A stretch of DNA of 64,000 nt from Guadua angustifolia (lineage: Eukaryota > Streptophyta > Magnoliopsida > Poales > Poaceae), in contig CM070511.1 of the NCBI GenBank assembly GCA_036346375.1, positions 13,144,001 to 13,208,000 on the forward strand. The letters are read 5' to 3'. Below, piece after piece: positions 1-11,342 of the stretch. Position numbers and translations under genes: made by a program. How positions within the stretch are numbered: the stretch's first letter is position 1; every line of letters begins with the position of its first letter. The notes beneath the pieces were generated by a model that worked only from the letters and a program-made list of their open reading frames with translations, was not told the origin of the DNA and ran no database searches.

Positions 1-59
1 GGAGCTTCCTAGGTCGTGATCGACCGAGACGCATGTCCGCGAAGAGCTTGCGGTGTACG

Positions 60-927
60 CGCCGATCGTGAGCAAAGGCACCAGATCTTACTTCTTCCGC
101 GAGGGCAAGGTCAAGAGACCGTTTGCTCAAGTCGACGTGGTCGACTCAGACCGACTCGGCGGAGCCCAAATACACCTCCGGAGGCGGGATTTGCCAGACT
201 AAACACGAGTTGAAAGGGTGAGGACCACTGCTGCTCGTCCGACCGGGGTACTGAATAGACCATAAGACGGTGGGAAGTTCGCCCACCTGTGTCGTGCTTG
301 GTAGCGCTTGAGCTCATCTCAGAATTTCGCTTTTTGACGCCTTTGGACGATCTGTCTGCTGGCGCTTCTCGCCGCTCCGTTGCTCGAGGATGAGCCACCG
401 GCGAAAGCACACTTTGGTGCCTATGTCCTCGCAGAATTCCTGAATAATTCATCGTAAACCGAGAACCATTGTCGCATTAATTCTGCATGGGACCCCATAC
501 CGTGACCACGGATAAGCGGAAAAACGAATAATGCCCGCAAAGGATGGTCGAGACCGCCACCAATCCATTTGGTAAATGTGTCGATGGCCACGAACAGAAC
601 TTTCTCCCCGGTGTTCGGGAAAAGGGCCGAGGATATCGAGCCCCTGTGTCGAGAAAGGCCAACAAGCGTAATGGTCTCAAGGGCGAGGGTCGGCCGGTGT
701 ACCTTTACGGCGTGAAATTGACATGCCCGCAAGTCCTGACAATATCCCGAGCATCCCGTAATGCCGCTTGGCCAAGAATATCCTGCATGAAGGCCTTGCC
801 GACCATCGCCTTTGTACGAAGAGTGCGCCCACGAGACCGAGTGAATGTCGTTGAGTAGATACTTACCTCCTCCGTGGAAATGCACCGAGTCGATGCCGAG
901 ACATTCCGTCTGTAGAGAGCTCGCCAT
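60..927 (-). pseudogene. Integrase remnant (Ty3)
   Basis: Fragments in shifting frames match a Ty3 integrase. Around 680-860 is the zinc-binding region and its link to the core, with a CRACQFHA-like stretch written in a broken frame. Around 560-640 is the core segment corresponding to FVAIDTFTKWI. Around 330-480 is the later core with RANGQ-like remains. The matching segment of the element at 20972 is co-linear. No frame stays open for the roughly 300 residues needed, so it is non-functional. Confidence 0.75.
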
Positions 928-971
928 CCACGAAGCTTGTACAAGCTTGCTCGACGCTTAATCTCGCTTCA

Positions 972-1560
972 TTAGCGGGTTTGTGGCAGTGTCGCCTGCC
1001 GCCCGAAGCTGTGTATGGGATCGGCCCAAGCGGGAATACCCTCCACTATAGCAAACACGACCTCCTGATCGGAGATAGACGGAGCCGTAAGCGTCTCGAG
1101 GATGACGTCGGGGGGTATCTCCTCATCTAAGAGCCGAGCTTGGAGAGAAAGTCGAGATCGAGTTGTCCTTCCTAGGATATGCCCGAGCTCCAAGTTCTGG
1201 AACCATTTCTCCATCTTGCGGACCTCGGCGAGATACCTTGCCATTGCATCCCCCGAGCATTGATAGTCCTTGTTGTACTGGTTGATGACGAGCTGGGAGT
1301 CTCCCTTCACGACCAACCGTCGTACGCCCAAGGACTTGCAGGCTCGTAATCCCGCCAAGAGAGCTTCATATTCTGCCATGTTATTGGTCGCAGGAAAGCC
1401 AAAACGAACCACATACCTCAATTGGTCGCCCCGCGGGGTAAGGATAAGTATCCCAGCCCCCGAGCGTTTGAATGACCTCGAGCCGTCAAAGAACATGATC
1501 CAGGGCCTCTCTTCTTCGACCTCGAGCTCAGGGGTAGGTCATGCGCGTCGCCGACCACTA
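972..1560 (-). pseudogene. RNase H domain remnant (Ty3 pol)
   Basis: The reading frame begins with MFFDGSRSFKRSGAGIL, containing the first catalytic Asp of an RNase H fold. It continues with NNMAEYEALLAGL (second acidic residue) and VVKGDSQLVINQ (third Asp). It then runs into the linker before integrase (IPPDVILETL). The frame is lost around 1150. The complete relative at 25361 has Asn in place of the first Asp, so this older copy is closer to the catalytic consensus at that site. Confidence 0.85.
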
Positions 1561-1974
1561 AGTCGGCGAAAGCACTTGTGACTTGATAGCTCGTTCGCCA
1601 CGACCGATGTCAAACGCCGCCAGCCCATGGCCCATTTGGCTATCCGCCCGCCACCTTCCGATTCCGCAGATGTCGCCGAGCGAAAGTTGCTCGATGATCA
1701 CTAATGCGCCTCGAAGTAGTGTCGAAGCTTGCGCGAGGCCATGAGAAGAGCATACAGCGCCGTGACTTGGTAACGCCCTTTGGGCCATGTAAGACCGCCG
1801 ACATAGTAAATCGGATGTCAGGTGCCTCTGCTCGGCAACCAGACAAAGACTTACGGCTTGGGGTGGCTGCAGGTAGAGCAAAGAACCTTTCGCCAGTCAT
1901 GGAGTTTTAAGGAGGGTGGGGATGACAAATATACCTTCAACTCATCGAAAGATCAAGAAGCTTCGAGTCCATTC

Positions 1975-2700
1975 AAAGTCCCCGTGATTGCGCAGTTGTC
2001 TTAAAGAATGGGAGACCTCGCCACGAGCCTCGAAATGAATCTACTAAGGGCGCCATGCGACCGGTGAGGCTTTGTACTTGCTTGATTGAGGTCGGGGATC
2101 CATCTTCTCGATGGCTTCGATCTTCTCCGGTTTGGACCAACCCCGAGCCCCGATCATGTATCCAAGGACCTTCCCGATGCCGCCCAAACACACACTTCTC
2201 GTGGTTGAGCTTGATTTTGTACTGCTCAGTTTGCAAATGTTTCTCAAGGTCACGGACGGGCTGCCCCTTGAGGGGCTTTTGACGATGATGTCATCTACGA
2301 GACCTCAAGGTTTCGCCTAATCTGCTCGAAGGTCTTAGTCATCAAACGCTGAATGTTGCCCCGCATTTGCGCAGACTCAAACGACATGGTCGTGTAGCAA
2401 TAAGTGCCGAACGGGTGATGAAAGCGCCTTACTCTCGCCGCCGACCGCCACTTGATCCGTGGTAGCTCGAGTAAGCATCCAAGAAGCTTAGCATCTTGGC
2501 GTTGGCGGTGGAGTCAACGATCTGGTCGATGCGCGGAAGGGGAAAATTGTCCTTCGGGCAGGCCGAGTTTAACCCCGTATGGTCGACGCACATCCTCCAC
2601 TTGCCACCTTTCTTTTGCACGATGACCGGGTTGGCCAGCCACCCGGAGTAGTCGATCTCGCTGGATGAAGCCGGCCTTGAGAGCTTATCAAGGTTTTCCT
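1975..2700 (-). pseudogene. Reverse transcriptase remnant (Ty3)
   Basis: 2429-2620 gives KKGGKWRMCVDHTGLNSACP followed by LSFLDAYSSYH, the conserved start of the palm domain. 1975-2253 gives the C-terminal palm and thumb (KVLGYMIGARG, then KPEKIEAIEKM). Between them, at about 2281-2312, the codons for the YVDD active site are shifted by a single missing base. The order and spacing match the intact frame at 23999-26446. Non-functional. Confidence 0.85.
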
Positions 2701-2749
2701 TGATGACCGCAACCTTCTCGGGAGAAGCGACGAAGCTTCGACGACAAAG

Positions 2750-3780
2750 TCTAGAATCGGCTCGACCAGAACTTGTGCTCGATCACCTCCTTGAACGCCA
2801 GCATATCCGCAGTTCCTGCTTAATATACCTTTGTTGGCGCAAGGAAGGTGACGAGCTCGAAGTTCCTATTTGGGACTTAGCCCGCCGAGACGTGGACACA
2901 CTCGTCGTGTCGCTTTCCTCGAGCGCAAGACGGCTTTTTGTTGCCCTCATTGGTTGGATCGCCGCCGCCGGGCGTTTTTTCGTCACCTCTGACCTTCTTT
3001 GGGCAGCGCCGGCGAAGCGCCAAGGCCTTGGTCTCGCAGCCATGTGCCGCTTCTTGCAGTCACCGCCTGACGTAATGATGCTGCTGGGGCTCGAGCTTCA
3101 TGCACCGATGACCGTAATGATTAGCCGCCATAAACTTGATGAGGGCAGCCTTCCGAGAATAGCGCTAGACGGAGGTCACCCTCGACCACCTCAAAGGTAA
3201 TCACGGTCGCGGAAGTTGTCCGAGCCGCCCGAAAGTGACGCAAGACCACCGCCTAAAGGAGTAGTCGAGCCCTGTGAACGATTCGAAGAAGGGATGGCGA
3301 TGCTTTTGATCTTTGACCGGAATCAGATCCGGTCAAGTGCTTCCGCCGCAAAGAAATTAAGAGAGCCGCCGCCGACCATGACACGCCCGACCACCGTGTT
3401 GCCGATGGTCGGGTTACGACCAAGGCGGTCTTTAAGTCTCGGCCATACCTTGTAAGGCATCCTCCGGAGAAAAGGTGATGGTGGCCCCGCCCACTTGCAA
3501 TGCCGTTCGACGGGCTTTCCGATGTAACCCGATAGATGGTCCGGCGTGCAGCCTTGATCTCACGCCGGATCGTAGGTCGCCGAGCAGCCAAGATAACGCC
3601 AATCCGGCGCCGCCTCGTTGGAATTCCAGGTCGAGGTCGCCGTGTTCGACCCGCATTCACCCTTTCGGCCGGTCGCCATCCTTGGGGAGCACGGGCATCT
3701 CACCACGCCCGCTATAGAAGGCTTCAAGCTTTCGCTAAGCTCTACAGACCGCAGTCGTGGCCGGCCGCCTGCGGAAACGT
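2750..3780 (-). pseudogene. Protease and linker region remnant
   Basis: This segment sits between the gag and reverse transcriptase remnants and lines up with 23280-24000 of the complete element. Short frames contain pieces related to the VVLPVTFG...ILGHPALVKFMA stretch seen there. No continuous frame and no clear Asp protease active site is visible. The call rests mostly on position and patchy resemblance. Confidence 0.5.
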
Positions 3781-3799
3781 AAAATTTCGCCTCAGATCC

Positions 3800-5254
3800 C
3801 GACCGCCTTCGCCTCTCTGCGGTCGAAGCGTCCGGTCCTCCGAGGTCCAGCCGCCACCTCTTTTCTGGCCGCCTCAGGTCGGCGGAATCGAGGTCGACCT
3901 TGACGAGGTCGGGTCCGTCCCGAGTTCGATCCGGACCTCAAGGACCTCACGCTGGCCGTCCGCCGAGACGATGACCCGTGGCTGACTTCCGCCGGTCCTG
4001 CGGTCACGCTTCCGCTTCTTGGTGCGGGTGTCTTGGTCGGCGCCCTTGGATTTGGACGGCCCAGCCTCAGAGGGGCCTAGACCAAGCTTTCCTTGGTCAT
4101 GTCGCGCTCCGGCCGACGGCGCCGTCGCGGTCACGCACCGCTCGCCATGCGAAACAATTTGTTGACGCCGAGCCTTGTCGTGATCTCGAGGTCTTGATAA
4201 GGCGCCGCCGCATGAACGCCTAACTTGAAGGCCTTGATAACCGCTTCATCGAGATGCTTGAATTAGGTTCCTTGTGCGGATGAACCGTCGCACAAAATCA
4301 CGAAGAGGCTCGCTTGCCCCGATGACGCGATCCAAGTCTTTCTCCCCCGCCGCCGTAATGCTGACTCTCGGAAGTTGGAGCGAGGGCGCTCGATTTGGCG
4401 CCACGACCAAGGAATCGGGCTTCGTTGAAGAGCCGGTTCGGGCAATACCGCCCGTAACGGTTGGGAGATAGTTGGCCATGACCAACTCGTCACCTCCGCC
4501 GCCAAAATGGCGGTCGAATAGATAGACGAGAACTCGTCGGGATTCTTGGTTCGTCGGCGCCGATCAAAGCGGGTTTGAACCGAGCGGTGCCGGCAGACGT
4601 GACGAAGGTCGTCGAGTACGCCGCGAACCGTAGGGTGGGAGACGGAGTCTTGAGCGATCGCAGCCAACGAGATCTCCACCGCCATTGAATTCGAGCCCGC
4701 TTTCGACGATCCGATCTTTGGTGGGATCGGTCATGGTGCTGAGCACGGGAGTCGCCTGGGAAGTATTGCAGGCGGTCCTGTGCGCGACGACGCCTGGGCG
4801 GAATGTCGGGGGAAAGTCCCCGTGACCTGCTGCCAGTTGGTGTAGAGCTCGTGTGGCTTACCTCACGTCCAGCTGTCGGGGTCTTGCCCCGAGGGTGTTG
4901 CCGAGACGAAGGCGCTTCTCGCCTTGGCGACGGCCGACGGGTGCGCCTGCGATGCCGTGATGAGTTGTCGCTGCTTCTCAGGGAAGGGGTCCCTGAATGG
5001 TGACTTCGGTGCGGCGCGGAATGACCTCGCCAGCAGCGGTCGAAGTTCTTCGCCAAGGCCCGGCCGAAGAGCTCCGATTTTGCCCTATCGGGATCAACCA
5101 TGATCCGGGCAATAGCACGAAGGCGCTCCCCCGAGGGAGGGAGCCTTTCCTGGTCCTCCCGTCGGAGCGTGGTTATGGCTTGATTGATCGCGACGTGGAC
5201 CATCCGACGAGCATCCTCGGGGGTTTGCGGGTCACGATCCGCCGCTGCCAGCAT
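3800..5254 (-). pseudogene. Gag remnant (Tat-type Ty3)
   Basis: The frame from 5254 reads RDPQTPEDARRMVHVAINQA and then PPSGERLRAIARIMVDPDRA, almost the same as gag at 21840-22060 in the complete element. Further left come the retrotransposon gag core in broken frames around 4260-4560 and a basic tail with KSKGADQDTRTKKRKRDRR at about 4000-4060. The frame is interrupted several times, so no capsid-type protein could be made. Confidence 0.82.
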
Positions 5255-5417
5255 TACGAAGCGTCTGCCATGAGGACGTCTGCCACACGCGGTGGCGGGC
5301 GAAATAAAGGATGCGGGCCGGACCCGCGTCCGATCCTACGCTTGAAGAGTGTTCGCCGATGGAGAACGCCATGCTCCTAAGACCTCGGAGTTCTTCCCGT
5401 GGATGAACAAAGCAATC

Positions 5418-5436
5418 GGCCCCACGGTGGGCGCAA
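5418..5436 (-). other. Primer-binding site of the decayed Tat element
   Basis: On the minus strand, just inside the LTR end, the sequence TGCGCCCACCGTGGGGCC matches the site TGGCGCCCACCGTGGGGC of the complete element at 21636 except for a missing G. This fixes the 5417/5438 boundary and the orientation. I do not assign the priming tRNA. Confidence 0.7.
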
Positions 5437-5437
5437 T

Positions 5438-6101
5438 TGTCGGGCGATCGGAATCGCCAACCGCAAAAATTAGGTAGGGTCGGTGAGAAATGGGACCTAA
5501 CGGCGCTTTTGCTCGAGCAGAGGAATGAGGTCGAGGAGGTCTACGGTCGGAGCTAGGAGACAACGGACGAGACAGAGATTTATCCTGGTTCGAGCCCCTG
5601 AGAAGGTAACAGCTCTACTCCAGTCGCCTTGCGGCGGTGTTTCTTGCCCTTTGTCAATATAAGGAGGATTACAGCTCAATCTTGACGATGCTAAGTCTAG
5701 ACTTGAACTCAAGTGTCTGTGTGTTGGCGTGCCCCCTCAGTGTTTTCAAAGCTTCAGTCTTATACCCATTCTTCTTGTAACGTTCGGGAGTAACCCTTGG
5801 ATCATGGCCTTTATGCATATTGATAGCCAGTGGTAACCGTTCCGATCCTGTCGCGCGCGCCTGCATTACTCCATGATCCCACGTTTCTGTAACCGCCAAG
5901 TGATGACCTGCCCGGGATCCAAGGGAACGCTATCGACCTTGAATCATCCCGAACAGTAGATCGTGAGGGCCACGAGCTCGGGGATACTGTGCCCTAGCTC
6001 GAGTGGCCTCGAGCTTGATCCGAGTCTTTGGTCGAGGACCCACGGGCTAGAGGGCTGGTTGACTGTCTGCTGACCGACCAAGGGTTGCCCGGCCCCCGAC
6101 A
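5438..6101 (-). repeat. 5' LTR of the decayed Tat element
   Basis: On the plus strand it starts TGTCGGGCGATC and ends GGCCCCCGACA, giving the inverted TGTCGG/CCGACA termini of this family. The length (664 bp) is close to the 662-bp LTR at 20972. The first 220 bases align with the end of that LTR, including the CTGGTTCGAGCCC block. The remainder has diverged strongly or been replaced. Confidence 0.75.
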
Positions 6102-6389
6102 GCCGCCCTAAAGGAATCCACCCGTAAGAGGCGGAGGGGGGAGAAGCGGAGGAAGAAGAAGAAGGAGCGCGTGGCCAAGGTTGCGCGTGGCGAGGATGCC
6201 TCCGGTGTTGATCGTCGTCAAGACACGATCCGGGTCATCCTCGAGCAGTGGTGGTGGCGACAGTCTCGACGATCCGTACGAGGCCCACCTCGGACCGCTG
6301 ATTGGTTGTGAGCCCGACGAGGGCGCCGATACGAGCGCCGTTATCGTCGGGCCTTAGGTGTAGGTTCCCCAGGAGGAGGCGTCCCTGGG

Positions 6390-8033
6390 GAAGTGAAGGG
6401 GCGATTCACCTCCACCAGGGAGGCTAGTGAAGAAAGTACGGTTGCCGTTCTACCACTCGACGGTGGAATGCTCTGGAGTGGCGGTGGCATGGCGAGAGAC
6501 GTCGCTGGCTCCGCCTTCAGATATTGGGGCGCCGAGCGCCGATCCACCGCCATTGGCAGAATCGGGACCACCGCCGGTGGCGCCGGAGGAGCCGAGGCGT
6601 GAGGAGGCTCCAGCACCCCCCGACGAGTCGGGGTCTCGATCGGGAGTAGAAGGAAATGGGGAAGAGCTTCCGCCGCCACTACAGGGGCTTGTGCCGGCTG
6701 GCGCAATCTTGGCGCCCGTTGCGACTTTTTCCTCGACACCCAGGGGCCCAGCGGAGGGGGCGATCCAAACGTCAGGGGCGGTTGACGGTGAGCCGCAGGG
6801 GCGTATCCCCCCACAAACCGAGATGCCTCGGCCTGTGCTGACCTGGCCGGGAAGAAGTCCGACCAGCGAGCCGCGGTTCGTGCTGGACATCGAGGCGGAG
6901 GCCGACTCGTGGGGGGCCTTCCAAGAAGGCGCGCAGCGAGTGGAGGCCCATCTGAAGCAGATTCGGGGGGGCTGGCCGGGGCACTTAACTCGGCCGACGG
7001 GGCGCTGAAGGCTATTTCTGAAGTGACCCGCCCGATCTGCCAGGTAAGTGCGGCCGAGATCTTAGCTCCAAGTTACAACTTGCCTTAGTAGCCGGCAAGC
7101 TAAACGAGGCGCTTTGGACTTTTTGCAGCAATTGAAGACCCAGTCGTGCGAGAAGTCGGCGTTCCTCAGTATTTTGCATGGGTGGATGACGACCGCCACG
7201 GCCCTGGCACGTGAGCGAGCGGAGGCGGAGGCGGAGGCGACCCGCCGGGAGCTGCTCGAAAAACGTCGGATAGCCGAGTCCCAGGAGGCAAGGATATCTG
7301 AGCTTGAGGCACTTCTGGCGGAGGCCAATAGGGCCAAGGATGCCGCCGTTGTCACAGGAGCGCGCCTCCGGAGCGAGCGCGACCAGGCTCGGGCGGAGTC
7401 GGATTCCGCCAAGAAGGGCGCCGTGTGCGCGAGCAGGAGGTGCGGTCTAAGGCCGAGGAGGACCTTCGACATCTGGAGGCTTTTTCAACTGGTAAGCAAA
7501 ATGACCTTAGCATAGTTTCCTCAATCGTAGGCCACCGGGCCCTTTTTTTGACATCGCCTTAATCTGCAGCGCTGCAGAGGGATCTTAGCGATGCCGAGGG
7601 GGCGTGAAAGCTGGCGGTGGAGGAGCGTGATGCAGCGGTTGTGTCACGCGCGGCGGCTTTGACGGCGAAGGAGGTGGCGGAGAAGGACACGCCGAGCAAA
7701 GTTTCCGAGCCGACGACCCTTCGTGGGTCGTGGGAGATCCGTGATCGGGTGCTTGGGACCACTGGGTAGGGTCCCAGCTCGCTCGCCGCCGCGCTGGCCC
7801 GCGTGCCAGAGCACGTCGAGTGCTCGGTGAGCGAGGGAATCAAACTCGGGGCATGCTCGGCGCTGGTCTTCGCCCTTTCTCATTATAGTGGCATCGACCC
7901 TGCCGTCGTCAGTAGTGGGGTCGCGGCGAATTGGACCGACGAAGAGGTCGAAGGTTTCAAAACCCAAGTTGATCCCTACGCCATGGTGATTGCCAGCCGG
8001 ATACCTCCAGAAAGCATCCTCCACCGGCAATAG
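6390..8033 (+). pseudogene. Antisense gene of a Tat element, copy 1
   Basis: Plus-strand coding-like segments run in order. A Pro/Ala-rich part at 6427-7008 is followed by an alanine/glutamate coiled coil at 7114-7470 (ERAEAEAEATRRELLEKRR). A C-terminal piece at 7803-8033 contains HYSGIDPAVVSSGVAANW and ends in a stop. GT-type junctions near 7040 and 7490 suggest introns. The layout resembles the antisense genes at 27710-30500 and 42367-44455. The N-terminal domain is absent. Function unknown in this family; the copy is not intact. Confidence 0.6.
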
Positions 8034-8161
8034 GAAGAAGAAAATTAGATATTTTGGTTTTTGTAATAACTTTGCTTTTGTTATGAACTGAAGTTCTGTT
8101 TAAATGTTTTGTCTGGTCGGGCCGCTCGACAGGTCCGTCTTTTACCCTCCACATTTCCAAG

Positions 8162-8710
8162 GGTGATGAATGTTTAGCGACCGTAGCTTTGGGAACCACG
8201 GGGGTTGCGCGAGCACGGGTCGGAACGTTAACACCTTGCAGGAAAGCGTTTGAGGAAGAAATCAAGGATCTGGAGGATAAAGTGTTCGCTCGCACTTGCC
8301 ATGGTGAGGGATATTCCCGACCAGCTATGGATCGTGTCGGACGGGCACCTCCCTCTACCGTAGAGCACTATTTCGCAACCGTAGCCGCTGGGGCGTAGGC
8401 CATAGTGCTCGGGTCGAGAGAGTTACCGCTTGCGAGGGAACCGAACAGCCGACCAGGGCATCTGACCCGTGCAAGTGCGGGAACCTAAAAAGTTGCTCAG
8501 CTACACTTGCACGGGAGAGGAGCGTCCCCGACTGGCTATGGGTCACGCCACACAGGTACGTCCTTCTTCCGCGAAACGCTGCTTCGCGACCGTAGCCGCT
8601 GGGGCATAGGCCGCAGCGTTCGGGTTGAGAGGGTCACCGCTGGGGGGAACCGGATAGCCGACCGAGTCACCCGACCCGTGGAAGTGCATGAATTTGGAGT
8701 CTCCGAGCGG
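8162..8710. repeat. Diverged direct repeat units downstream of antisense gene copy 1
   Basis: A block of about 340 bases (8162-8500) contains GCAACCGTAGCCGCTGGGGC followed by a GTCGAGAGAGTTACCG motif. The second half of the block recurs at 8520-8710 and the whole block at 10270-10590. The spacing places one copy after each antisense gene copy, which supports duplication of the antisense gene together with its 3' flank. No coding frame is convincing. Confidence 0.6.
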
Positions 8711-9130
8711 TGTGTGGTCACTATACGGCGCTCAAACTCGGAGAAATGAAAAGCGAATGCGGAAAGAACTTTTAAGGAAAGGGTTGCCTTAACTTTTTGA
8801 TCCACGTCTTTGAAGCGCGTGGCGCTCGCCCCTTACTCACTTTTTCCGACGGAGCCATCGAGCCGACGGGCCTTCGACCCTTTTGGTGCCAGCACGGCCC
8901 ATCCAGGCGTCATCCGCACTAACTGTCGGCGCCGTCAGCTCGACTCGGGACCATAATCGATGGGTTGCGCTGTGCCTCTCTGCCTGGGGCAGTGTCCTTT
9001 CGCCCAATCCGTCACATCGCATTTTAATGCAAAACGGGTGGCATGGACAGGGCACGTCTTGTCACGCGGGACATGTAGTTAATGTGCGTGCAGCGCGTCG
9101 CCCGGGGTGACACCCACTTCGCTTGCACCG
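8711..9130. other. Non-coding spacer, nothing recognised
   Basis: GC-rich sequence between the repeat units and the TATA box at 9138. Short overlapping frames on both strands show no recognisable protein. It probably corresponds to the upstream region of the second antisense gene copy. Confidence 0.4.
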
Positions 9131-9137
9131 CCTTGCG

Positions 9138-9147
9138 TATATAAATA
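9138..9147 (+). promoter_or_regulatory. TATA box ahead of antisense gene copy 2
   Basis: TATATAAATA lies in GC-rich surroundings, 28 bases ahead of the first in-frame ATG at 9166. The position suits an RNA polymerase II core promoter reading rightward, opposite to the retroelement. TATA-like motifs sit at comparable places upstream of the antisense genes at 42276 and 52809. Confidence 0.55.
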
Positions 9148-9165
9148 CGGCGCTGAGAAGCAACC

Positions 9166-10164
9166 ATGCGCAACCATCCTTCTTGTCTTCTTACTCCCCC
9201 TTTCGCCGCTTCGTTAGGAGGTTTGAGTGATGATGGCGAGCGGGGGCGACGATCGGCGGACCGGCAAGCGGGAGGCGGACCCCCCGAGGTCGGATCCCAA
9301 AAGATCCCGTACCCTCACCCGGCCGCTTCGCCGCTCGAGAGGGGGCTCGCATTGCCCTTGTTGACCTTCCGCATCCGGGATCCTCTTTGGGAGTGAGTTT
9401 CTTTACTTAATGTCGGGATGGTTTTTGTCCGACTTGCCGACGCTGCTTTTTCTTTCTTAACCTGCTTCGCTTCGGGTTGGGCGGTCATTGGCGCGTTTCA
9501 CGACAACCGCCTCGGCGAGGCGGGCGCCGCCGGCCATCGCTGCTCCTTCGCCGCCCGGTCCTCCGGCGCCCGAGCCGCGTTTGTGGTGACGCGGCTGGAA
9601 GCCTCCCTGCAAATCTGAGCCGCGGCGGCCGCCGCGCAGAAGGCGGAGATGTCGCGACAATGGGCCTGGATTCGAGCCATGGAGGGGAAGCTCAACGAGG
9701 CGCGCGAGGAGGCGCGGGCACTGCGGTTCCGGGCCGGTGCCGCGGAGAAGGAACTAGCCAAGGCGCACGAGGAACGCTGGACCACGCGCGATGACCTCAT
9801 GAACGTGCTTGGTCCGCCTTCAAGCATGGCGAAGCTTGAGCCACCGGGGTGGATTCGCAGAGCCGGAGCGCGACGAGATGCATTATGCCTCGGCTGTCTG
9901 TCGCTAACGCCTGGCTGACCTACCCCACGCCTAACGCGAAGCGCCAGTCGCAGGGGCGGAGGTCGCCGTATCCGTGGCGGAATATGTGCTGGCCTGTTGT
10001 GCCAGCCGCAATGCCGCCTTCGACCCAATCGCGACCATTGGCGGTCAAGGAGACGCGACCGAGTCGCGAACTAGAGTCTTGGCCGTGCCGAGATGGTGGC
10101 GGGGCTGGTCGCAGTCGAGGTGAGTAGCGACAGCTCCGAGGACGACGACGACTTCGCCGGATGA
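9166..10164 (+). pseudogene. Antisense gene of a Tat element, copy 2 (shortened)
   Basis: A plus-strand segment with charged coiled-coil coding (MEGKLNEAREEARALRFRAG at 9679, then AAEKELAKAHEERW) ends in an acidic tail SSDSSEDDDDFAG before a stop at 10162-10164. It is shorter than copy 1 and lacks most of the N-terminal part. Frames shift near 9480 and 9850. A TATA box lies just upstream and a diverged repeat follows at 10270. Not intact. Confidence 0.5.
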
Positions 10165-10269
10165 GCTTCCGGGCGCCTGCATCTTGCTTTTTGCTTCCTG
10201 GGGGCGCATTGCATGTACATTTTCCATGCTATGAACTTTGGGGATTTTGCTAGATACTTTGCATTTCTT

Positions 10270-10590
10270 CTCCGTAATGAACACTCATCAAACGACCATA
10301 GCTTTCAGGAACCACCGGGGTTGCGAAAGCGTAGGTCAGAGTGTTAGTATCTAAAGGAAAGCGTAAAAGATGTCTGGGGACTTAGTAGCCCAAAAAACGT
10401 GTCCCGAGTCGACCACGGGTCGTCTCGCGCGGGCACTTATGTCTTCCACACAGTACTACTTCGCAACCGTAGCGGCAGGGGGCGTAGGCCGTAGCACTTG
10501 GGTCGAGAGGGTTACCGTTTGCAAGGGATCCGATGGCCGGTCGGGACGCCACCTCAAGTGGGTATGCGAGGGTGCAGCCCCCGAGTTGCT
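10270..10590. repeat. Third copy of the diverged repeat
   Basis: Aligns with 8162-8500. Both have a CGACCATAGCTTTCAGGAACC-like opening and the GCAACCGTAGCGGCAGGGGG core, then GTCGAGAGGGTTACCG. It sits directly after antisense gene copy 2, mirroring the first block. Confidence 0.6.
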
Positions 10591-11320
10591 CGTGAGGACT
10601 AGAAACTAGTCGGCACGAAGTGCTTCGGGCCCCTCGGGCGTTGATAGAAACGCGGGGATCGGGATGCAATTTCGAGATAAGGACCTCCTGACTCCTTAGC
10701 ATTCCACGCGGCCGGCACAGTGGTTCCGTGTCCGATCGGTCGGTGGTCGAAATGGTTGCACCTGGTGATTCGGTTGGGCGCCAAGTCGACGAGCCCAGCC
10801 GGCCTGAAGGCACGCAGAGGTCAGAGACGAAGGCCCCCAGTCGGATACTGCTGCACCGGTGCTATTTGGCTCCGAGGCCTGCATGATCCAGTCTCGGTTC
10901 CCTGGCCCGGGGACGCCTCGAAGCATTACCGCAGGTGTAGAAACATTCTGGCCGTCGCAGGGGAAGCGAGGAGGGTCGCGCGACCCCTTGGCCAGTTAGA
11001 AGTGAGCCTGACGTGCGCGCGGGGTGCACGCCAGGCGCATGTGAAGGCTCGGGCCGACGTTGCTCCAGATCGTCCTGGAGTTCGCCAAGCCTGGCCTTTT
11101 GGGGCCTCCAGTTGCTCGCGTCGCCGCCGAAGCTTCGCGTAGCAAGCCTGAGGAGTGGCGGGGACGAGGACAAACCCCCCCTCCGGGGGTATGAAGTCGA
11201 GGAAGGCGAAGCGAGCTCTGCTCCTGGCGCGAACACGTCGTCGAGTTCGCGCCGTCGTTGGTGAAGAAGACCATCGAGGAGGGAAATGGGAATTCGGAGA
11301 TCACAGAGATGACGCGCAAA

Positions 11321-11340
11321 TGCCCCTACCTGGCGCGCCA
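11321..11340 (-). other. Primer-binding site of the second Tat remnant
   Basis: The minus strand reads TGGCGCGCCAGGTAGGGGCA two bases inside the LTR end. This TGGCGCGCCAGG form is familiar from Tat/Grande-like plant elements. It fixes the orientation (minus) and marks 11343 as the LTR edge. Confidence 0.75.
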
Positions 11341-11342
11341 AC

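Larger units (their letters stand above)
1..6101 (-). mobile_element. Decayed Tat-type Ty3 retrotransposon, 3' part cut off by window edge
   Basis: Reading leftward from an LTR at 5438-6101 come a primer-binding site, gag, protease, reverse transcriptase, RNase H and integrase, the Ty3 order. All are broken by frameshifts and stops. The gag and pol fragments closely resemble those of the complete element at 20972-31568, and the LTR ends are related too, so this is an older copy of the same family in the opposite orientation. The 3' LTR and any antisense gene would lie left of position 1. The 5 bases outside the LTR are GCCGC; the partner duplication is not in the window. Confidence 0.88.

Noticed and set aside
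2700..3660. Plus-strand frames of 130-170 codons
   Set aside because: Shadows of the minus-strand protease region; no motif recognised.
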